Origin: Rhizobium sp. BK313
GTDB lineage: Bacteria; Pseudomonadota; Alphaproteobacteria; Rhizobiales; Rhizobiaceae
DNA: 64,000 nt
Direction: 5' to 3'
Assembly: GCF_014193655.1 (NCBI RefSeq)
Contig: NZ_JACHZQ010000014.1
Coordinates: 22,604-86,603, forward strand
Shown: piece after piece, positions 59,977 to 64,000 of the stretch
Layout of the letters: every line of letters starts with the position of its first letter
Position numbering within the stretch: position 1 is the first letter of the stretch
Program-made: the position numbers and the translations under genes
Notes under the pieces: generated by a model
What the model was told of the DNA's origin: nothing
What the model saw: the letters and a program-made list of their open reading frames with translations, nothing else
Database searches by the model: none

Positions 59977-61047
59977 CTAGTTCGATAATCTTCTCAATGC
60001 CTGGACGACGGCGTCTCCCATTTCCTCGGTGCCGACCCGGCGCATGCCTTCTTCATAGATGTCGCCGGTGCGGTAGCCGTCGGCGAGTACGGAACGGACC
60101 GCCTTTTCGACCAGCTGCGCCTTGTCTTCGAGGTCGAAGCTGTCGCGCAGCATCATCGCGAACGAAAGGATTGCGGCGAGCGGATTGGCGATATCCTTGC
60201 CGGCGATGTCCGGAGCGGAACCGTGAACCGGCTCATATAGCCCCTTGCGATCGACGCCGAGCGAGGCGGACGGCAGCATCCCGATGGACCCGGTCAGCAT
60301 GGCGGCGGCGTCAGAAAGAATGTCGCCGAAGATGTTTCCGGTCACGATCACATCGAACTGCTTCGGCGCACGCATCAGCGTCATCGCAGCAGCATCGATG
60401 AAGAGGTGGCTGAGTTCGACGTCGGGATATTCGCGGCCGACGCGGGTGACGACTTCGCGCCACAGCTGCATCGTTTCCAGAACATTGGCCTTGTCGACCG
60501 AGCATACCTTCTTGCGGCGACGGCGAGCAGCACGGAAGGCCGCGTGCGCAACGCGCTCGATTTCGGATTCTGTATAACGCATGGTGTTGATGCCCACGCG
60601 TTCGCCGGACGGCAAGGTTTCGATGCCACGCGGTTGGCCGAAATAAACGTCACCGGTCAGCTCTCTGAGAATGACCAGGTCCAGGCCATCCACCACTTCG
60701 GGCTTCAACGTCGAGGCGCCAATCAATTCCGGAAACATGAAGGCCGGACGGAAATTGGCAAACAGGGTCAGTTCTTCGCGCAACTGCAGCAGGCCGGTGC
60801 CGGGCCGTTCGGCGCGCGGAATGCTCGCCTCGTCAGCGCCGCCGACCGAGCCGAACAGGATGGCATCCGAACGCCGGGCAAGCGCAAGCGTCTCGGGCGG
60901 CAGCGGCACGCCGCGGGCGACGATGCCGGCGAGACCGATCGGTGCTTCTTCAGTTTCCGCCTGGGGCAGCACGTAGCGCAGGACCTTCAGCGCCTGGGCG
61001 ACGACTTCCGGACCGATTCCATCTCCGGGCATAACTGCGATCTTCAT
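59977..61047 (-). CDS. leuB: 3-isopropylmalate dehydrogenase-family enzyme
   Basis: LeuB-family enzymes oxidise and decarboxylate a 2-alkyl-3-hydroxy-succinate with NAD+. It is 356 residues with MPGDGIGPEVVAQALKVL, LLQLREELTLFANFRPAF, LTGDVYFGQPRG, SVDKANVLE, the metal-site Asp segments NIFGDILSDAAAML and GSAPDIAGKDIANPLA. Just before LLQLR the sequence is GTGLL, whereas typical enzymes have a Glu four residues before the first Leu-Leu position, so the side-chain pocket may differ. Coupled to LeuC and LeuD next to an importer, it may be a catabolic paralogue rather than the leucine enzyme. GGAG precedes the start. Confidence 0.82.
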   Translation of the reverse strand: MKIAVMPGDGIGPEVVAQALKVLRYVLPQAETEEAPIGLAGIVARGVPLPPETLALARRSDAILFGSVGGADEASIPRAERPGTGLLQLREELTLFANFRPAFMFPELIGASTLKPEVVDGLDLVILRELTGDVYFGQPRGIETLPSGERVGINTMRYTESEIERVAHAAFRAARRRRKKVCSVDKANVLETMQLWREVVTRVGREYPDVELSHLFIDAAAMTLMRAPKQFDVIVTGNIFGDILSDAAAMLTGSIGMLPSASLGVDRKGLYEPVHGSAPDIAGKDIANPLAAILSFAMMLRDSFDLEDKAQLVEKAVRSVLADGYRTGDIYEEGMRRVGTEEMGDAVVQALRRLSN

Positions 61048-61097
61048 CTAAATATTCTCCGTTTGGTATCATGAATTCTGGAGCGGTGTTGCAACAT

Positions 61098-61691
61098 CTA
61101 GCCGCCGTGGGCTCCGCGTTCGAATGCATCGATCTGCGCCGCTCGGGCGAGCGTGTAGTCAAGTTCGTCAATGCCGTTGACGAGACAGTCTTTCGCAAAA
61201 GCATTGACCTCGAAGCTATAGGACGAGCCGTCCGGAAGCTTGACGGTCTGGGCCGGCAGATCCACCTCGATCTCGGCACCGGGATTTGCCTCCAATTCGT
61301 CCAGTAGCGGCGTCACCACGTCGCCGGGCAAGATGATCGGCAGCAGGCCATTCTTCAGACAGTTGTTGAAGAAGATGTCGCCGAAGCTCGGTGCAATCGC
61401 GACACGGATGCCGTAGTCGTAGAGCGCCCACACGGCATGTTCGCGCGAGGAGCCGCAGCCGAAATTGCGGTTGCCGACAACGATACGCGCCGATCGATAG
61501 GGCGCCCGGTTCAGGATGAAATCCTCTATTTCCGAGCCGTCCTCACGAAAGCGGAAGGCATTGAAAAGATAATGACCGAAATTGTCGGAGCGCGGCTTCT
61601 GCAGGTAGCGCGCCGGCAAGATCTGGTCCGTGTCGCAATTGATCGCGGTGATCGGCACTGCAACGGCTTCGATATGGTCAAGGCGATCCAT
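61098..61691 (-). CDS. leuD: 3-isopropylmalate dehydratase small subunit-family protein
   Basis: This 197-residue small subunit starts at 61691 (MDRLDHIEAVAVPITAINCD), its ATG overlapping the LeuC stop by one base. DTDQILPARYLQKPRSDN, the swivelling-domain start, and NFGCGSSREHAVWAL, the GCGSSRE substrate motif, are present. With LeuC it isomerises a 2-alkylmalate to the 3-hydroxy isomer. The length matches the ~200 residues usual for LeuD. Confidence 0.88.
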   Translation of the reverse strand: MDRLDHIEAVAVPITAINCDTDQILPARYLQKPRSDNFGHYLFNAFRFREDGSEIEDFILNRAPYRSARIVVGNRNFGCGSSREHAVWALYDYGIRVAIAPSFGDIFFNNCLKNGLLPIILPGDVVTPLLDELEANPGAEIEVDLPAQTVKLPDGSSYSFEVNAFAKDCLVNGIDELDYTLARAAQIDAFERGAHGG

Positions 61692-63124
61692 CACAGACCT
61701 CCCGACATCAGACGGCGGACATCGGTCAGATGTCCGGTGACAGCGGCGGCGGCAGCCATGGCCGGGCTCATCAGGTGGGTGCGGGCACCCGGACCCTGGC
61801 GGCCGACGAAATTGCGGTTTGATGTGGAGGCGCAACGCTGCCCTGGCGCGACCGTGTCGCCGTTGGTTGCAAGACACATCGAACAGCCCGCGAAGCGCCA
61901 ATCGAAACCGGATGCCTTGAAGACCTGATCGAGACCTTCCGCCTCGGCTTGCGCCTTGATCTGCTGCGACCCAGGAACGACCCAGGCTTCCACGCCCTGT
62001 GCCACCTTGCGGCCCTTGGCCACGGCGGCAGCGGCGCGAAGATCCTCGATGCGACCGTTGGTGCAGGATCCGATGAAGACGCGATCGATACCGATTTCTT
62101 CCAGAGCCGTACCGGGAACAAGCCCCATGTATGCCAGCGCACGGGTCATTCCGTCCCGGCGATCTGGATCGGCGATCTCAGTGGGGTCGGGCACAAATCC
62201 GGTAATTGCCGTTGCATCTTCCGGCGTCGTCCCCCAGGTCACCATCGGCGCGATGGACTCGGCCTCGATGAAGACTTCCCGGTCGAATTCGGCATCGGGA
62301 TCGGATCCCAGCTGACGCCATTTAGACACGGCGGCATCCCACTCGTCACCCTTCGGCGCATAGGGGCGGCTTGCCAGATAGGCAAAAGTCGTCTCGTCCG
62401 GCGCGATCATGCCAGCGCGCGCGCCGGCCTCAATCGACATGTTGCAGACCGTCAGTCGGCCCTCGATAGAGAGCGCTTTTATGGCCGTACCGGCATATTC
62501 GATAATGTGGCCGACAGCGCCGGCAACGCCGATACGGGCGATGATGGAAAGAATGATATCCTTGGCGGTGACGCCTTCCCCGAGCACACCGTCAATTGTG
62601 ATGCGCATGCTGCGGGATTTGCGCTGCCACAGAGATTGCGTAGCAAGCACGTGACCGACTTCCGTCGCGCCGACGCCGAAGGCGAGCGCGCCCAGTGCGC
62701 CATGGGTAGAGGTGTGACTGTCGGCGCAGACGATCGTCATGCCGGGCAAGCTCAGCCCCTGCTCGGGTCCGACCACGTGCACGATGCCCTGGCGTGGATC
62801 ATCGAGACCGAAGACAGTGATATTGGATTCCTTGGCGTCCCGCGTCAGTGCTTCGATCATCGTTCGACGTTCGGGATCGTTGATCGCGGACATCTCATGC
62901 GTATGCGTCGGCACATAATGATCAGCGGTGCCGAAAATGCGATCGGGAGACCGGGGCTTCAGCCCGCGGTCGCGGAGCACCTGAAAAGCCGGTGCGGTGA
63001 CATCGTGAATAAAATGGCGATCGATAAAAAGAAGGTCCTGGCCGTCGTCGCGCGACATGATCCGATGGCTGTCCCAGATCTTGTCGTACATCGTCTTCGG
63101 CATGCCCATGGCATTGGATGGCAT
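61691..63124 (-). CDS. leuC: 3-isopropylmalate dehydratase large subunit-family protein
   Basis: This ~477-residue aconitase-fold subunit has the [4Fe-4S] Cys in FIGSCTNGRIEDLRAA and FAGCSMCLATNGDTV, and RTMIEALTRDAKESNITVFG, VCADSHTSTHGALGALAFG and STSNRNFVGRQG are all canonical. The start is placed at 63124 (MPSNAMGMPKTMYDKIWD) because GGGAG lies nine bases upstream and LeuC proteins begin close to TLYDKIW; the frame opens further at a GTG at 63193 without a ribosome-binding site and beside a palindrome. It is the first gene of the LeuC-LeuD-LeuB-importer operon. Confidence 0.87.
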   Translation of the reverse strand: MPSNAMGMPKTMYDKIWDSHRIMSRDDGQDLLFIDRHFIHDVTAPAFQVLRDRGLKPRSPDRIFGTADHYVPTHTHEMSAINDPERRTMIEALTRDAKESNITVFGLDDPRQGIVHVVGPEQGLSLPGMTIVCADSHTSTHGALGALAFGVGATEVGHVLATQSLWQRKSRSMRITIDGVLGEGVTAKDIILSIIARIGVAGAVGHIIEYAGTAIKALSIEGRLTVCNMSIEAGARAGMIAPDETTFAYLASRPYAPKGDEWDAAVSKWRQLGSDPDAEFDREVFIEAESIAPMVTWGTTPEDATAITGFVPDPTEIADPDRRDGMTRALAYMGLVPGTALEEIGIDRVFIGSCTNGRIEDLRAAAAVAKGRKVAQGVEAWVVPGSQQIKAQAEAEGLDQVFKASGFDWRFAGCSMCLATNGDTVAPGQRCASTSNRNFVGRQGPGARTHLMSPAMAAAAAVTGHLTDVRRLMSGGL

Positions 63125-63490
63125 ATATGCTGACTCCCATTCACTATCGACAAGCGCAGCAAAGCCCATGCCTTCAGGCACATCATTGCTCACATGATCA
63201 ACGCTTGATCGATCTCATCCTCGCCAAGGATGATGCATCAGCTTTGCTCCCATGTGGCGTAGTTTTCGGGAAAGCCACCATCGCGAATGACGATGGCAGA
63301 AGGCGGGTCAGGATCGGTCAGCCTGGTTGACGTGAAAATGGAAGGCGATACGATCGCACCCGCAGTTCTCTGCGCCTCATCCCTCTCTGTCGAACATGCC
63401 GGCGAGATCCGTATCATTCGTCAGAGCGACGGAAGTCGCGCTTCTCGAGCTGCTTATCCGGTGGAATACCGGCATTGCGGAGGAAGTATT
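63125..63490. promoter_or_regulatory. divergent promoter region, leuC and larA-like genes
   Basis: This 366-base gap between divergent genes contains GATCAA-CGC-TTGATC (63196-63210), a perfect 6-bp inverted repeat suited to a dimeric regulator, about 72 bases before the chosen leuC start. No regulator gene of this operon is inside the window on this side. No gene is supported in the gap. Confidence 0.5.
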
Positions 63491-64000
63491 ATGACCGACG
63501 AGACGATCGCCATTTCCTATGGGCGGGGGCATTTGCCATTGACACTGCCAGAAAAGGCGAAGGCAACGCTGATCCGCAAACGGGCACTGCCGAAACTCGC
63601 CGATCCGCATCAAGCGATTGCGACAGCCTTGAATGCGCCCGTGGCTTCCGCGCCGCTTTCCGAGCTCGCCAAAGGCCGCAACAGTGCCTGCATCCTGATC
63701 TGCGACATCACCCGTCCCGTCCCCAACCGGCTGTTCCTGCGGCCGATGATCGAAACGATGGTCGCCGCCGGGATCCCGCTTAAGGCAATCTCCGTGCTGG
63801 TCGCAACCGGCCTGCACCGGCCGAACCTTGGTGATGAACTCGCCGAACTCATCGGTGATCCCTGGGTGCTGGAAAATGTCCGCGTCGACAACCACTATGC
63901 CCGTAACGAGGCCGCCCATGTCGATCTCGGCCATACGCGTACGCGCAACACGCCGGTCAAGCTCGACCGCCTGTTCGTCGAAGCCGATCTCAGGATCGCC
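63491..64000 (+). CDS. LarA-like nickel-dependent 2-hydroxyacid racemase, N-terminal part
   Basis: The first 170 residues of a DUF2088/LarA-family protein are present and the frame runs off the window. The start at 63491 (MTDETIAISYGRGHLPLTLP) follows GGAGGAAG. The DITRPVPN motif and ATGLHRPN are hallmarks of the lactate racemase family, which uses a nickel pincer cofactor; the catalytic His motif (GxHRxxxxxE) is seen as GLHRPNLGDEL. LarA homologues epimerise various 2-hydroxy acids. Divergent from the LeuCDB set, it may convert the stereoisomer needed by those enzymes. Confidence 0.85.
   Translation, partial: MTDETIAISYGRGHLPLTLPEKAKATLIRKRALPKLADPHQAIATALNAPVASAPLSELAKGRNSACILICDITRPVPNRLFLRPMIETMVAAGIPLKAISVLVATGLHRPNLGDELAELIGDPWVLENVRVDNHYARNEAAHVDLGHTRTRNTPVKLDRLFVEADLRIA

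Noticed and set aside
63118..63330. A 70-codon plus-strand frame in the leuC/larA-like gap as a small gene
   Set aside because: It starts inside leuC, has no ribosome-binding site or recognisable motif, and covers the likely promoter.
1..64000. tRNA, rRNA, CRISPR array, IS element or prophage
   Set aside because: Reading the intergenic stretches I found no cloverleaf-like T-loop sequences, no regularly spaced repeats, no transposase or integrase motifs and no long terminal inverted repeats.

Overview
The window looks like alphaproteobacterial DNA of the Rhizobium/Agrobacterium group. It is GC-rich and densely packed with ABC importers, substrate-binding proteins and GntR/LysR/RpiR regulators. 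It also carries a Rhizobiales-type outer-membrane porin and a nadABC operon preceded by an alphaproteobacterial NAD regulator. I saw no rRNA, tRNA, CRISPR array, insertion sequence, integrase or replication origin. The content (several uptake and catabolism operons, second copies of biosynthetic enzymes) would suit a chromid, plasmid or accessory chromosomal region, but this is only an inference.

Layout. 1-4.2 kb: a cut-off molybdopterin oxidoreductase, a lytic transglycosylase, a Rid-like fragment, a 49-residue basic protein and a flavin reductase. 4.5-5.7 kb: an orphan periplasmic binding protein. 5.8-17.6 kb: a cell-wall recycling operon (murA copy, GlcNAc-type kinase, murQ, a five-gene-equivalent oligopeptide-type ABC importer, a beta-lactamase-fold hydrolase and anmK), with a divergent MurR/RpiR regulator. 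The same inverted repeat lies in both likely promoter regions. 17.9-21.3 kb: porin, Rrf2 regulator, DsbA-fold isomerase and an atypical short-chain dehydrogenase. 21.4-25.7 kb: nadA-nadB-nadC behind an NrtR/NadQ-like regulator, with tandem palindromes in the nadA promoter. 25.9-31.8 kb: a sugar-acid cluster (frameshifted MFS carrier, SMP-30 lactonase, GntR regulator, a chimeric ABC-transporter remnant, IlvD/Edd dehydratase, RraA-like protein). An almost identical 20-bp motif lies in front of both of its halves.

31.9-41.3 kb: a peptide-type ABC importer operon that also encodes a GGT-family hydrolase, a polysaccharide-deacetylase-family enzyme and an SDR, under a GntR regulator. 41.4-53.3 kb: a second uptake and hydrolysis cluster. 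It has a FadR-type regulator, a spermidine/putrescine-type ABC system, a Cys-His-Glu glutamine-amidotransferase-like protein with an unassigned helical C-terminus, a second GGT-family hydrolase, an extra family-5 binding protein, an AstE/AspA-type metallohydrolase and a LysR regulator. 53.4-64 kb: a LeuC-LeuD-LeuB set joined to a NitT/TauT-type importer with two paralogous binding proteins, an SDR, an FAH-family enzyme and an SMP-30 lactonase. A LarA-like racemase gene diverges from it and runs off the window.

The common theme is import of a small conjugated or oligomeric compound followed by cytoplasmic hydrolysis. The best candidates for something undescribed are the muropeptide operon with its own ABC importer and MurA copy, the GATase/GGT/AstE cluster at 42-52 kb, and the LeuCDB-TauABC-LarA cluster at 53-64 kb.
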